NCBI RefSeq assembly: GCF_900109265.1 | Contig: NZ_FNZM01000013.1 | Coordinates: 186,001 to 250,000 of the forward strand | DNA length: 64,000 nucleotides | Source of the DNA: Paraburkholderia tropica | GTDB taxonomy: Bacteria > Pseudomonadota > Gammaproteobacteria > Burkholderiales > Burkholderiaceae | Direction of reading: 5' to 3' | Part shown: positions 7,713 to 16,591 of the stretch, in pieces | Numbering within the stretch: position 1 is the first letter of the stretch | Layout: every line of letters starts with the position of its first letter | The notes under the pieces: model-generated | The model's input: only the letters and a program-made list of their open reading frames with translations | Told to the model about the DNA's origin: nothing | The model's database searches: none | Made by a program: the position numbers and the translations under genes

Positions 7713-9149
7713 TCAGTGCTCCGTCACAGACCATCCGGCCGGCAGACCGCCACCCGGAGGAGGCGGATTAGCCATTGGCTTGCCGCGCGTCACGGCTTCG
7801 CGAAACTCGCTGCGCACCTTGCCAGGCGATTGCTGGGCCGCCTCCATCTCACGCTTCATCATGGAGATCACGGACTGGTATTGCTCTGGCGTTTGCGCGG
7901 TGTTCAGCATCTCGCGCGCGTGATCCTTGTCGCTCACCGTCGGCGTGCCGCTCGGCGACACTGCGCGCGCGTAAGCATTGATGAGCGAATTCGTGGCCGC
8001 GCCGAATGCGACGATCTTCGGATCGCCCGTATTCGACTGATACGCCTGCAGCGCCTTGTTGGCAGGCACGAACTGGCTGCGTGGCACCTGCTGGGACGCC
8101 GTCGACGCGATGTCGGCGAACTGGTCCGCCTCGTTGACGGCCATGCCAGCCTGCGCCGTACGCGTGCCGAGTGCTCGCTCGCCGGACTTCACGCCCTCGA
8201 ACTCGGCTACGGCCGCCGCGAGATCTGCGCCAGTCATGCCGTTTGCCTGCGCCTGCTTGCGCACTTCATTGCGCAGAGCGACAAGGTTCTTTGAGCCCTG
8301 TGCGCCGCGCCCGAGGTTCTGCAACACGGTCCGGTCCCCGGCCATGTATTGCTGCGCCATGAATTTCAGGTCATCCGGATCGAGCGCAGCATTCGGATCG
8401 CCCTGCGTGCGCGCATTCAGCGACGCGCGGCGCAGTTCGAGCATCTGTTGCTGGATGCCAAGGGAATCCTGATGCGCCTGCATGCGATCGGCGCGATTTG
8501 CCGCGTTGTCATCAGCGCGTTGGCGCAGCGAGTCATAGCGCTCCTGCAACTGCGCCATCTGCAGCTCGCGCGTGAACTGTTGCTGCATTTGAGCGGCCTG
8601 CGATTTCGCCTGCGAATCGAGGATGGGCATGAGCTGTCCGAGCCCCGCCATCAGATCAGCGCCGGAAAGGCCCTGATCCTTGAGCACCTTGATCGCGCTC
8701 TCGAGCGTAAGCGGTCCCGACTGCTGTTGCTGCGGTGCAGGCGAGGCCGCCATCGGAGGTGACTGAATCTGCGGCGCGGAGCCCTGCGCAGGCGAGCCGG
8801 TCGTCGGCATCCCGCGGAAAGGCGGCAGCGGAGGCTGCACGCCACCGGGCGCCGGGCCCATTCCAGGAAGCGGCACCCCACCGCCAGCCTGTTGCGCAGG
8901 CTGTGCGGGCTGGGACGCCTGACCGGGCATGGGAGGCTGCGGCGGAGGCGGCATTTGCGATGGCTGCCCCTGAATCAGCTGTGGCAGCGCATTGCCCGCC
9001 GCGGCGAGCGCGGCCTGCTGGCGCTGACGATCCTGTTGCGCCTGCTGGTACATCATCATCCGCATTGCTGCCTGCTGGCGCGCATCAATCAGATTCTGAT
9101 TCGCCTGCGCACCCTGCATGGTCGCGAGGTAGTAGTTCACTGGCTCCAT
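7713..9149 (-). CDS. Putative ejection protein, Gln- and Pro-rich
   Basis: 478 residues. The first 120 are dominated by Gln, Met, Ala and Pro (QAQQDRQRQQAALAAAG), followed by helical coiled-coil-like segments with many Gln and Arg. Such composition is typical of internal virion proteins released during infection. It abuts the 531-residue gene with a one-base gap and follows the 344-residue gene by 8 bases, so the three are co-translated. Confidence 0.6.
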   Translation of the reverse strand: MEPVNYYLATMQGAQANQNLIDARQQAAMRMMMYQQAQQDRQRQQAALAAAGNALPQLIQGQPSQMPPPPQPPMPGQASQPAQPAQQAGGGVPLPGMGPAPGGVQPPLPPFRGMPTTGSPAQGSAPQIQSPPMAASPAPQQQQSGPLTLESAIKVLKDQGLSGADLMAGLGQLMPILDSQAKSQAAQMQQQFTRELQMAQLQERYDSLRQRADDNAANRADRMQAHQDSLGIQQQMLELRRASLNARTQGDPNAALDPDDLKFMAQQYMAGDRTVLQNLGRGAQGSKNLVALRNEVRKQAQANGMTGADLAAAVAEFEGVKSGERALGTRTAQAGMAVNEADQFADIASTASQQVPRSQFVPANKALQAYQSNTGDPKIVAFGAATNSLINAYARAVSPSGTPTVSDKDHAREMLNTAQTPEQYQSVISMMKREMEAAQQSPGKVRSEFREAVTRGKPMANPPPPGGGLPAGWSVTEH

Positions 9150-9157
9150 GTCTCACC

Positions 9158-10192
9158 TCACATCGTGAAGCCGTACGAATTCCCGCCGCCCGAGTAATAC
9201 GGGCTCGACGTGAACGCCCCGCTGAAATCGCCGCTGCCGTACGAACCCGTCGTGCCGCTGAACAGGTTGCTCAGGCCTCCCGCGTTCTGGATAGAGTTCC
9301 CGACGCCGCCGATCGCACTGGACAGGCTCTGGCCGTAACTCTGGGCATTCGACGTGGCGTTCTGGTATGGCAGGGACTGCGCGCCGTTCCCGTAGTTCAT
9401 GTACGGGATGATCTGGCTCATCATGCTTTCCGCAGGGCCATACACGTTCGAGTTCAGGAACGATCCATACGTATTCGCGAGATTGCCCGGCGTCGCGGCG
9501 ATGGTCTGCGCGGTCTGATACGGAACCTGCCCGCCGAGCAGCGCGTACTGTGGCGCGGACGTGAGCGCGCTGGCGCCCTGCTGGCCGTAGCTGCCCGCGG
9601 CGTTCGCCGCGCCCGTGTAGGCAGACAGCCCCTGCGCGGCGCGGGAGAGCTGATTGTTCTGCCAGTCCAGATTGAAATTCGTGAGCGCCTGATTCGCGAC
9701 GCCCGCACCGGCCGCCGACGACCCGAGCCCATACATCGAGTTCGTGGCGCCGGTCTGCTGCTGGACCTGATTGAGCGTCGAGTTGTAAAGCGCGCTCTGC
9801 GGATCGAGGCCCATGTTATAGACGTTCTGGCCCGCGGAGAGCAGCTGCTGTTGTGTCGCGAGATCGCTGTTGCCGAGATTCGTCAGCGCGGTGCCCGCGT
9901 TCGTGTAACCTTGGCCCGCGGCATTTGCCGCAGCCATATAGCCCGGTTGATACTGCTGGGCCGCCTGCACCCCGCTCTGCAGCGAAGCCAGTCCGTACTG
10001 GTTGAGATCGAGGTTGCCGTAATAGTTGTTGAGGGTCGACAGCAGGTCCTGCCACGTCGTATCGGACGTGCCGAGGCCCGTCGGCACGTAATAGCTGCTG
10101 CCGCTCCCGCCGGACGTGCTCGGCGACATCGCGCTCGAGACCGCTGCTCCGGCTACGCTACCAACGACACCTGCGGCGACTCCCCATGGCAT
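9158..10192 (-). CDS. Putative ejection / internal virion protein, Asn-Tyr-Ala-Gly rich
   Basis: 344 residues. It begins with a short hydrophobic stretch (GVAAGVVGSVAGAAVSSAM), then a low-complexity body of Gln, Asn, Tyr, Ala and Gly containing repeated Ala-Ala-Gln and Asn-Ala-Ala patterns. The C-terminus is Gly/Ser/Tyr-rich (YGSGDFSGAFTSSPYY). This fits membrane-interacting ejection proteins of short-tailed phages. First of three such genes in a row. Confidence 0.6.
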   Translation of the reverse strand: MPWGVAAGVVGSVAGAAVSSAMSPSTSGGSGSSYYVPTGLGTSDTTWQDLLSTLNNYYGNLDLNQYGLASLQSGVQAAQQYQPGYMAAANAAGQGYTNAGTALTNLGNSDLATQQQLLSAGQNVYNMGLDPQSALYNSTLNQVQQQTGATNSMYGLGSSAAGAGVANQALTNFNLDWQNNQLSRAAQGLSAYTGAANAAGSYGQQGASALTSAPQYALLGGQVPYQTAQTIAATPGNLANTYGSFLNSNVYGPAESMMSQIIPYMNYGNGAQSLPYQNATSNAQSYGQSLSSAIGGVGNSIQNAGGLSNLFSGTTGSYGSGDFSGAFTSSPYYSGGGNSYGFTM

Positions 10193-10195
10193 GGC

Positions 10196-10480
10196 TTACC
10201 CCTTCATCAAGGTTTCAACGTCGGCCACGCTGTCTGCGTGGATACACAGCCACGTCAGATCGGTGACCGCCGTGATGCGGTGCGACTGTCCAGCCTTCAC
10301 TTCGAGCATGCACGGGCCGTGGATCACGCTTAGCTCGCCATCGACATCGAGCATCGCGGTACCGCCCGCGAGATAGCTCATGTGGTCGTAGTCGTGCGCG
10401 TGCTTCTGCACTTCCTCGCCAGCGAGCAGCGTTTGCTCACGCGCGTACACGCCCCCTGCAGAAAAGTGATGCTTGATCAT
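10196..10480 (-). CDS. Small cupin-fold protein
   Basis: 94 residues, start ATG at 10480 in a 4-bp ATGA overlap with the dioxygenase gene. The cupin pattern is clear: metal-binding histidines in KHAHDYDHMSYLAGG (H27, H29 and possibly H33) and a second motif with H67 in VKAGQSHRI. It is a single-domain cupin of minimal size. Tight coupling with the 2-oxoglutarate oxygenase suggests joint action, for example on one substrate, or a small-molecule sensor. No enzymatic role can be named. Confidence 0.75.
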   Translation of the reverse strand: MIKHHFSAGGVYAREQTLLAGEEVQKHAHDYDHMSYLAGGTAMLDVDGELSVIHGPCMLEVKAGQSHRITAVTDLTWLCIHADSVADVETLMKG

Positions 10481-11040
10481 TTCTCGCACCGGATCGAGAC
10501 GATCAGCGTGATGCGGTCGTCCTCGCCTTCGTTCACTACTTCGTGCTCCTTCGTGTTGTCGAAATACCAGACGTCGCCCGGCGCCATACGGACGACCTCG
10601 TCTTCGACGCGGTTCCAGCACTTCGGGTTCGATTGCAGCGGTACATAGAGCTTCGTGTTGTAATGCTTCACGTGCCAGCCGTCGTCCGCATGAGGCGTCA
10701 CGCGCCCGCCCGGCGGGATCTTTGTGATTAGAATCCCGCCGAGACGCGTACCTTCGACGCGCGCCATCAGTCCGAAAACGATCGGTCGCACCTGCGGCAA
10801 TGCAAACCATTCCGGATAAAAAACCGGATCGTGCGGATCGTTGAATCCGGTGTAGTCGCCCTTTTCCTTGAACGGCTTCTCGTCGTTGTAGCGCAGCCAG
10901 ATATCAGGAATCCCTGCGTGTGGGCTGCCTTCAACATCCTGCCGGATGGTATGGCGATTCCAGAGACCCGGCTGGCGCGCGATGGCGAGCAGCAGCGGCG
11001 CGGTGTCGATGCCCTGTCCGATCTTTACGAAATTCCTCAC
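10477..11040 (-). CDS. Aspartyl/asparaginyl beta-hydroxylase-like 2-oxoglutarate/Fe(II) dioxygenase
   Basis: 187 residues from a GTG at 11040 that overlaps the holin stop (GTGA). The double-stranded beta-helix carries the iron triad H117, D119 (in TPHADDGWH) and H166 (in TKEHEVVN), with R176 in place to hold 2-oxoglutarate; MAPGDVWYFDN is a typical family strand. Family members hydroxylate Asp, Asn, Pro or other residues in proteins. Within a phage late operon, between lysis and ejection genes, a virion protein or host surface protein is a plausible substrate, but this is inference. Confidence 0.8.
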   Translation of the reverse strand: MRNFVKIGQGIDTAPLLLAIARQPGLWNRHTIRQDVEGSPHAGIPDIWLRYNDEKPFKEKGDYTGFNDPHDPVFYPEWFALPQVRPIVFGLMARVEGTRLGGILITKIPPGGRVTPHADDGWHVKHYNTKLYVPLQSNPKCWNRVEDEVVRMAPGDVWYFDNTKEHEVVNEGEDDRITLIVSIRCEK

Positions 11041-11417
11041 GAAGCACCCTTGATTCGTTCTGCCACGTGCAGGCCTCCGAGACCGAGCATGCCGAGCGTG
11101 AGCGTCGACAGCTCGCTCAGATCGAGCGGTGGCATGTTGAGCGGGTGGCCGAACATCGCCGTGCCCGCGTTCAGAAGCGGTTGAAGAACGAAATTCCACG
11201 CGTAACCCGCGACGCAGACCCAACCCATACCGCCGCGCCAGTGCTGCAACGGATCGCTGCTCTGCGCCTCGGCCTGGTTGATCTGAAGCTGGCCCTGCAC
11301 CATCGCGAGCACCGCCGCGAGCTGCTGCTGTTCCTGCTGCGTCTTGTCCGGCCAGATGCGCTGGACAATGGTGGTAGCCAGATCGGATACCGCCGTGATC
11401 GGATCAAGTGCCGCCAT
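11037..11417 (-). CDS. Holin of the 3-TM phage holin family
   Basis: About 126 residues from ATG 11417, which overlaps the end of the endolysin gene by 14 bp. The N-terminal half is amphipathic and Gln-rich (WPDKTQQEQQQLAAVLAM), followed by two or three hydrophobic segments (GWVCVAGYAWNFVLQPLL and LSTLTLGMLGLGGLHVAE). A WRGGMGW motif before the first segment is typical of this family, also labelled 3TM_holin. It should form inner-membrane lesions at lysis. A longer start at 11459 gives a basic extension inside the endolysin gene and is unlikely. Confidence 0.7.
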   Translation of the reverse strand: MAALDPITAVSDLATTIVQRIWPDKTQQEQQQLAAVLAMVQGQLQINQAEAQSSDPLQHWRGGMGWVCVAGYAWNFVLQPLLNAGTAMFGHPLNMPPLDLSELSTLTLGMLGLGGLHVAERIKGAS

Positions 11418-12000
11418 TTTCTGCCCCTTCCGTTTGCGCTTCGGGCGCCGGCTCATCAACTACGCCCAAGGCCGCCTTGGCGGTCTTCCATAGCGCTTCG
11501 CGCTCTGCGAGACCATTGACGCCACCATTTATCCGGCGTGTGATCGTCTCGAAATCGCCAGCGTCGGCCAGATCGTTCAGGCCGTGCTCATTCCAGAACC
11601 ACGCAGCCGATAGCGCCGCATTCGACGGCGTGGCAAGCAGTTCCGGCGACGAAATCAGATCCATGCCGAGCGCGTCGCCGCACTTCTGGTAGTTCGCGCG
11701 CCCGGTGATCTGGATGAGACCACGCCCGCGATACCGGAATCCGTCCCCGCCGTGCGTATTGCCCAGATCGCGCGCCTTCACGGACGGCGGCTCATACCCG
11801 GCCTGCGCGGCAGTCGGCCCCCATAGCTCTACCAGGAACACGAACTTGCCTGACTCGTGCCCGATCTGCGCGACGAACGCCGCCAGTCGCGCGGGCGTAT
11901 CGATCGCGTACAGCGCAGTGGCCGCGCTGAGCGGCCCGGACCACGTTTCCGCGCGCGTGAAAGGAATGTCCAGACACTGCGCAAGGATGTCGGGCGTCAC
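11404..12000 (-). CDS. Endolysin, glycoside hydrolase family 19 (chitinase-like lysozyme)
   Basis: 198 residues from a GTG at 12000 (GTGA overlap with the preceding gene). Contains IGHESGKFVFLVELWGP with catalytic Glu about residue 49, then GDGFRYRGRGLIQITGRANY and a C-terminal FETITRRINGG motif, all characteristic of GH19 endolysins that cleave peptidoglycan. The C-terminal tail is acidic. No signal peptide, so export depends on the holin encoded next. Confidence 0.88.
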   Translation of the reverse strand: MTPDILAQCLDIPFTRAETWSGPLSAATALYAIDTPARLAAFVAQIGHESGKFVFLVELWGPTAAQAGYEPPSVKARDLGNTHGGDGFRYRGRGLIQITGRANYQKCGDALGMDLISSPELLATPSNAALSAAWFWNEHGLNDLADAGDFETITRRINGGVNGLAEREALWKTAKAALGVVDEPAPEAQTEGAENGGT

Positions 12001-12209
12001 AGCTTTCCCACCGCCTGCATGATCTCGGTGACCTTGTCGGCGGTGGCCTTTGCCGTGTCCTCGATAATCGTGGTGACCGTGCTTTCGATCGTCGAAAGGC
12101 TCTGTGCCTTGCCGTGCAGATCGACCAGCGCGGCGAGCTTTTCGGGAATCGAGCGCGCGTCGGTAACGATGGCGTTGAACTCGCTTTCGATGGTGGTCCA
12201 GATGCTCAT
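11997..12209 (-). CDS. Small helical phage protein in lysis cassette
   Basis: 70 residues, strongly alpha-helical and Thr/Ala-rich (IESTVTTIIEDTAKATADKV), no membrane segment. It overlaps the endolysin start by 4 bp. A reasonable SD (AGGAGA) precedes the ATG. Function unknown; position immediately before endolysin suggests an accessory lysis or structural role. Confidence 0.6.
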   Translation of the reverse strand: MSIWTTIESEFNAIVTDARSIPEKLAALVDLHGKAQSLSTIESTVTTIIEDTAKATADKVTEIMQAVGKL

Positions 12210-12218
12210 GGCCTTCTC

Positions 12219-12407
12219 CTAGAAAAACTTCTTGAAACCACCACCGGCCCCGAAGGCAGCAGTGGCAATCAATGCGTACAAAATCACGCGCCACACCATC
12301 GCGAGTACGCCGCGTCCCACATTCAGCTGGAAACGCTGGGTAATCCCGTTTTCGATCTCTTTAGCGATCGCTTTAACGTCGTCTTCGGTGAGCGTCCGGT
12401 TACCCAT
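12219..12407 (-). CDS. Small membrane protein, possible second holin or antiholin
   Basis: 62 residues from ATG 12407. Residues 1-30 are charged, then one transmembrane helix (VLAMVWRVILYALIATAAF) and a short basic tail (GGGFKKFF). Lies directly upstream of the 70-residue protein and the endolysin. Such small one-TM proteins beside a 3-TM holin are candidates for pinholin, antiholin or spanin-like roles; no lipobox is present. Confidence 0.55.
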   Translation of the reverse strand: MGNRTLTEDDVKAIAKEIENGITQRFQLNVGRGVLAMVWRVILYALIATAAFGAGGGFKKFF

Positions 12408-12459
12408 GGTTTCCCCGTGTTTAGTGTTGGTGGAAAAGATACGTTTGTTTCCTGGTCCA

Positions 12460-13269
12460 TCAGGGGCCAGCAAATTCGAAGACAAGCACGTACCCTTGAG
12501 AGCCAGAGCCGCCCGCATAAGCATTCGTGCCGTTGGAAGAGGCCGCACCCGAGCCGCCCGATCCATAACCAGTGCCAGTCAACCCCGGGCCATAGTTGAA
12601 GATTGCGGCCGCGCCCACGCCAAAGCGCGAGCTCGCGCCGGGTCCGGAAATAAAGTTCGAGACGTTCAGTGCGATCGCCGGAACGCGCGCCGTATCGCCG
12701 CCGCCGGAAACGATGATGTTGCCGCTGCCGGTCACCGCCGCCGCTGCCGTGTTCTGGCCGCCGACGAAACCACTTGACGGACCGGCGTACGTGCCGCCAG
12801 CCCCGCCGGCGCACTGCATGAGCAGACCGAACGACGTCGCGCCGCCGCCATTGCCAGCCGCTCCGGAGACGCCAGTCCCACCCGCGCCGATCGTCACGGA
12901 AGTCGCTGCAACGCCAGTAGGCACATAGAGCACCCCGAATGCGCCAGCGTTGCCGCCAAGACCCAGCGTGATTGCACCCGTCGCCGCAGCTGGCGCGCCA
13001 CCGCCCGCGCCACCGGCACCTTGCCCGATCACGAGCGCGGAATTCGCATTGGTCGACGGGTTATACGTGCCCGTCTGGGTAAATGGCTTCACGCCCACCA
13101 GAGAACCGAGCGACAGGTTCTCCAGCATCTGCCCGGGCAGATCGGCGAGCGCGAGCCCATACGTATTGATCGCGTTGATGATGAAATTCAGATTGGCCAT
13201 CACCTGCGAAGCGTCGGCAGTGGTGCCGTTCTGCAGGTTGTCCGGTAACGGGCCGACGATGTTGGTCAT
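12460..13269 (-). CDS. Glycine-rich tail adhesin-like protein
   Basis: 269 residues. The N-terminal 60 residues are helical (ANLNFIINAINTYGLALADL), then a body of Gly/Ala-rich repeats (GQGAGGAGGG, IGAGGTGVSGAAGNGGG) ending in a hydrophobic strand (GYVLVFEFAGP). The repeat section resembles that of the larger fibre at 19569 (both have GTY-P-T then Gly-rich blocks). Similar polyglycine domains form receptor-binding tips in other phages. Likely a virion appendage contacting the cell surface. Confidence 0.6.
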   Translation of the reverse strand: MTNIVGPLPDNLQNGTTADASQVMANLNFIINAINTYGLALADLPGQMLENLSLGSLVGVKPFTQTGTYNPSTNANSALVIGQGAGGAGGGAPAAATGAITLGLGGNAGAFGVLYVPTGVAATSVTIGAGGTGVSGAAGNGGGATSFGLLMQCAGGAGGTYAGPSSGFVGGQNTAAAAVTGSGNIIVSGGGDTARVPAIALNVSNFISGPGASSRFGVGAAAIFNYGPGLTGTGYGSGGSGAASSNGTNAYAGGSGSQGYVLVFEFAGP

Positions 13270-13272
13270 GGA

Positions 13273-14892
13273 TTACCCCTGATTCGTGTACCCGGTGTCC
13301 TGATACCGGGCGAAGAAGGTACCGATCTGCGTCTTTTCAGTCGGCGTCACCATGACGTCGATCGACATCTTCTGAAAGACGAGTGCCTGCGGCCACGGGA
13401 TCGAATAGACGTGAGGAATGCTGGTGTTCGTCGACCAGTTCGCCTGCCCCCAGATGAAACTGCCCCAGAGCGTCCCGGAGCTCATCGTCTGCAGCGCGGT
13501 CGCGGCGAGCGTGTTGTTCTGATCGTCGGTGGCGGTCAGATTGAAAAGGACCGGTGCGCCGGTGGTCGCGAGTTCAATCGTTGATTCGACAACCTGCACT
13601 TCCTGCATGTGACCGGTCTTCGGAAAGTTCGACGAGCGCAGATGGGCCGAGAAAGCGCTGCCCGCGTCGCTGTATGCGCTGTTCGATGTGGGAATCGTCG
13701 TGCTCACGAATAGCGCCGCGCCCTGCGACGACGAAGACAGCGCGAACGATGATCCGTACTGCGCGGCACAGTCATAGATGAACGTGTGCGGCCCGGTCCA
13801 GCGCTTGCGCCTGATGTCGTACCAGTAGTCGTTTGTCTGCGCCTGCCCCTGAATCAGCGTCGGCACGCACACCCGATAGATGTTTCCGGCGAACGACGCG
13901 CTGATGCGCGAGGGCTGCGTGGCGTTCTGGAACGGCACCTGCAGGTCGGCCGGGAAATCGGTGCCCGGGCGACTGGACAGCGGCACCAGCGTGCCGAGGA
14001 AATTGAGGATGTAAGGCGCGTCGACGCCAGCGAAGAAAATACCGAACGGCCCCTGCACAACGCTGCGCGGCGCGGGGCATCCCGTCGTGAGTGAAATGTA
14101 ATTGAGCGCGAGGTTGCTGGTCGACGGATCGCCCGTCACCTGCCACACCTGCGACTGCTTGAACACCACCAGCGCACCGATGACGCCGCCAGACGTGGTC
14201 TGGATCGGCAGGCCCGATTGCGCAGTGATCGGCGTGGTATCGCCGATCGTCACCGCCTGGCTGGCGTTCGTACGCGTGAGCGGCACCAGCGTGTCGCTCA
14301 TGTTCAGCACGTTGCCCACGGAGAAATAGGCGCGGTTGTTGAAGTTCGCAACCGACGTCGGCACACCGGTGAGCGGGTTCGTCGCCAGATTGCTCGAGGA
14401 CCACGCGGGCGAACCCGGCGTGGTGATATCGATCACGCCAAAGAAGTTTGATCCCGTGCCACTGAAACCCGGATGCGTGACAAGGATCTTGGTGCTCACC
14501 ACGGCCATCGTTGGCGGCGTCCACGCACCACTGGTCGACGGCGAGGCGGGCACGTTCGACGACGTCACTCCGCTGATCGTAATGAACGAGTTCGTCAGCA
14601 GGTTGTATGCGAACGGCTCGTCGTATCCCGGATTGCGCGCGGTCGACACCATGCCGTAAGCGATGGTACCGATCACGATGAAAACGGAAACGAAGGTCGG
14701 GGTATTGAAGCTGCTGAACGTCGTCGCGGCTGTTCCTACACCCGGACGCGCGACGATGATTTCAGGATTGCCCTGATCAAAAACGAGATTTTGAAGCAGC
14801 TCACACGCGCCCGAGAACGCGTCAGTCGCGTCGAAGGCATCACACAGACCCTTCGGCGTGAAGCGGACCGGCTTCGCATTGCGGATAGCCAT
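13273..14892 (-). CDS. P22 gp10-like tail hub / packaged DNA stabilisation protein
   Basis: 539 residues, mostly beta. It opens with ARPGVGTAATTF after LQNLVFDQGNPEI, a short-tailed phage hub signature, and then has repeating strand motifs (VSTKILVTHPGFSG; RAYFSVGNVLNMSD; YWYDIRRKRWTG; FQKMSIDV) like a beta-propeller. P22 gp10 (about 470 residues) plugs the portal channel with gp4 and gp26. Its position next to the gp4-like gene supports the call. The match is by pattern only. Confidence 0.65.
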   Translation of the reverse strand: MAIRNAKPVRFTPKGLCDAFDATDAFSGACELLQNLVFDQGNPEIIVARPGVGTAATTFSSFNTPTFVSVFIVIGTIAYGMVSTARNPGYDEPFAYNLLTNSFITISGVTSSNVPASPSTSGAWTPPTMAVVSTKILVTHPGFSGTGSNFFGVIDITTPGSPAWSSSNLATNPLTGVPTSVANFNNRAYFSVGNVLNMSDTLVPLTRTNASQAVTIGDTTPITAQSGLPIQTTSGGVIGALVVFKQSQVWQVTGDPSTSNLALNYISLTTGCPAPRSVVQGPFGIFFAGVDAPYILNFLGTLVPLSSRPGTDFPADLQVPFQNATQPSRISASFAGNIYRVCVPTLIQGQAQTNDYWYDIRRKRWTGPHTFIYDCAAQYGSSFALSSSSQGAALFVSTTIPTSNSAYSDAGSAFSAHLRSSNFPKTGHMQEVQVVESTIELATTGAPVLFNLTATDDQNNTLAATALQTMSSGTLWGSFIWGQANWSTNTSIPHVYSIPWPQALVFQKMSIDVMVTPTEKTQIGTFFARYQDTGYTNQG

Positions 14893-14901
14893 GTCGCGCT
14901 C

Positions 14902-15606
14902 CTAGTCCGTGATCTTCGTCGGCTTGAGCGTGCGATTCGAATGGAAGCGCCGCGGGTCGAGCCGCACCGACTTGACGACGGCCTGCTCGTCGCCTTCCAT
15001 GATGAGGTGCGTGTAGAGCATCTTTTCGCACTCGACGATCAGCGCATCGTGACGCGTATCGTCGGTCTCGACCATGAGCTCGGCCGCCGTACGCTTGATC
15101 AGATACAGGCTGTCCGGAAACCACGGAATGAGCGTCGACGATTCGGGCGTCACAATGTCCGGCTGCTTCACCATGTACCGGTGCGTGAGCGAGATCTGCC
15201 CCGACGATTGCGGGTAGATGAAGATCTGGCCGGCAGACTGGTTAGCCTGCGCCGTCGTCTCGTCATAGAGCAGCGTCATGAACTCGTACGGGTAGTTTGC
15301 GATCGAGGGGTCTTTGAACTCCTGATCCCACTCCTCCGGCGAGATGGGGTGCAGAAAATACGGCAGGTTGTTCTGCAGGAAGAACAGGTCGTACGTGCGC
15401 AGGTAATTCAGCGGCAACGTGAACGGGCCGTAGTTGTTGGCCTGCACGACAACCTGCTCAACGACCCGGTTGATCTTGAGATCGCGGTGCAGCCAGAGAT
15501 CCTCCAGGACAGCATTCAGGTAGATCCCGCCCTGCGTGATCCAGCCGGGAACCTTGGCGATCGCGCAGGCGCGCTGCACGATCTGCTGTGCCTGGAGGTA
15601 TGCCAT
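14902..15606 (-). CDS. P22 gp4-like head completion / neck protein
   Basis: 234 residues from ATG 15606, which has GGAGG close upstream and starts two bases after the previous stop. Begins AYLQAQQIVQRACAIAKVPG and contains WLHRDLKINR and LPLNYLRTYDLFF, patterns typical of phage head-closure proteins that bind below the portal. Longer than P22 gp4 (166 residues), with a C-terminal helical extension. Next to the gp10-like hub as in P22-like phages. Confidence 0.6.
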   Translation of the reverse strand: MAYLQAQQIVQRACAIAKVPGWITQGGIYLNAVLEDLWLHRDLKINRVVEQVVVQANNYGPFTLPLNYLRTYDLFFLQNNLPYFLHPISPEEWDQEFKDPSIANYPYEFMTLLYDETTAQANQSAGQIFIYPQSSGQISLTHRYMVKQPDIVTPESSTLIPWFPDSLYLIKRTAAELMVETDDTRHDALIVECEKMLYTHLIMEGDEQAVVKSVRLDPRRFHSNRTLKPTKITD

Positions 15607-15608
15607 GA

Positions 15609-16031
15609 TCAGACGCCCGCGCGCGCGTCCGCGATCTTTTTGCGCGCCTTTTCGAGCTCGGTCTGAATACCCGCGATCTGGGTCGGCGCATTGGACAGGC
15701 TCTGCTGCTCCTGGCTCGTCAACGCCTTCGCTTCCTTGTCCCCTTTCTTGCGCTTGTTGTTGCGCTCGAGCAGATCCGCGTAAGCGCGCGACATGTCGTC
15801 GTGCGCCTTCTGCCACTGCTCGATGTGCGCCTCGAGCACGGGGATCTCGAGCAGGCGCTGCTGGCGCTGGAGCGCTTCGCGCACCACGTCCATGCGGTTA
15901 TCCAGCGAGGCTTTGTCCTCGCCTTCGATCAGATAGCCGCTGGCCGAGAGCTGCGCCTGATTCGGCGCGGGGAGCGTGATCGAGAAGTTGCCGATCACCG
16001 TGGCAGCCGTAACTTCCTTGGAGGCTTCCAT
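15609..16031 (-). CDS. Coiled-coil virion operon protein
   Basis: 140 residues from ATG 16031 with AAGGAA upstream. The first 40 residues are beta-like (VIGNFSITLPAPNQAQLSA), and the rest is a charged coiled coil (LERNNKRKKGDKEAKAL, ELEKARKKIADARAGV). No family recognised. Between the gp4-like neck gene and the capsid block; a scaffold, connector or chaperone role is possible. Confidence 0.55.
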   Translation of the reverse strand: MEASKEVTAATVIGNFSITLPAPNQAQLSASGYLIEGEDKASLDNRMDVVREALQRQQRLLEIPVLEAHIEQWQKAHDDMSRAYADLLERNNKRKKGDKEAKALTSQEQQSLSNAPTQIAGIQTELEKARKKIADARAGV

Positions 16032-16056
16032 GCTTTTCCTTTGGAGGGTTGAAAGA

Positions 16057-16581
16057 TTACTGATATGCCCACGACGGAGCAGCACCACCGCCGAGCACCT
16101 TGTTCTGGTGTTGCTTGTAGGGGTTGAACGCATGGCCGTTGATGTCGTTCTCGTGGACCCACGTACGCGCGACCATCTCCTTGACGCAGCGAAGCGTGTC
16201 GGTGTCGAACTTGTACGTGTGGCCGTGCAGATACGGCTTGCCGTTGATCTTGAGGTGGTCACCACCGGCCGGCGCGAGGTCAATGCGGTAGAACCACAGA
16301 TCGGTTTCGCCGTCTTCGGCCTTCCCGGCGAAACGCTCGATGACGCCCGAAGTCAGCAGCGCCGATTGCGCCTGCGCGGACAGACGCGCTGATTCTTCTT
16401 CGGCGATTTCCTTCGCAGCGGTGAGCGTTTCCTTTTCCGCTTCGAGCAGGCGGATTCGCTCGAGCAGCGCCTCGCGGCTTTCTTCCGCGGGCGAGCCCTC
16501 GCCGATCAGTTCTTTTTCAGCGGCGTTAGCCGCCTCCGGAACCGGCTTGCCGGCCGGTTCCTGGGGAGTGCGTGCGACCAT
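16057..16581 (-). CDS. Hypothetical virion-operon protein
   Basis: 174 residues. N-terminal half is a Glu/Ala-rich coiled coil (LLERIRLLEAEKETLTAAKE), C-terminal half is a compact domain with YRIDLAPAGGDHLKING and ARTWVHENDINGHAFNPYK. It directly follows the major capsid gene. The coiled coil plus globular head would suit a minor capsid or neck-associated protein. Family unknown. Confidence 0.55.
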   Translation of the reverse strand: MVARTPQEPAGKPVPEAANAAEKELIGEGSPAEESREALLERIRLLEAEKETLTAAKEIAEEESARLSAQAQSALLTSGVIERFAGKAEDGETDLWFYRIDLAPAGGDHLKINGKPYLHGHTYKFDTDTLRCVKEMVARTWVHENDINGHAFNPYKQHQNKVLGGGAAPSWAYQ

Positions 16582-16591
16582 CAGTTACTCC

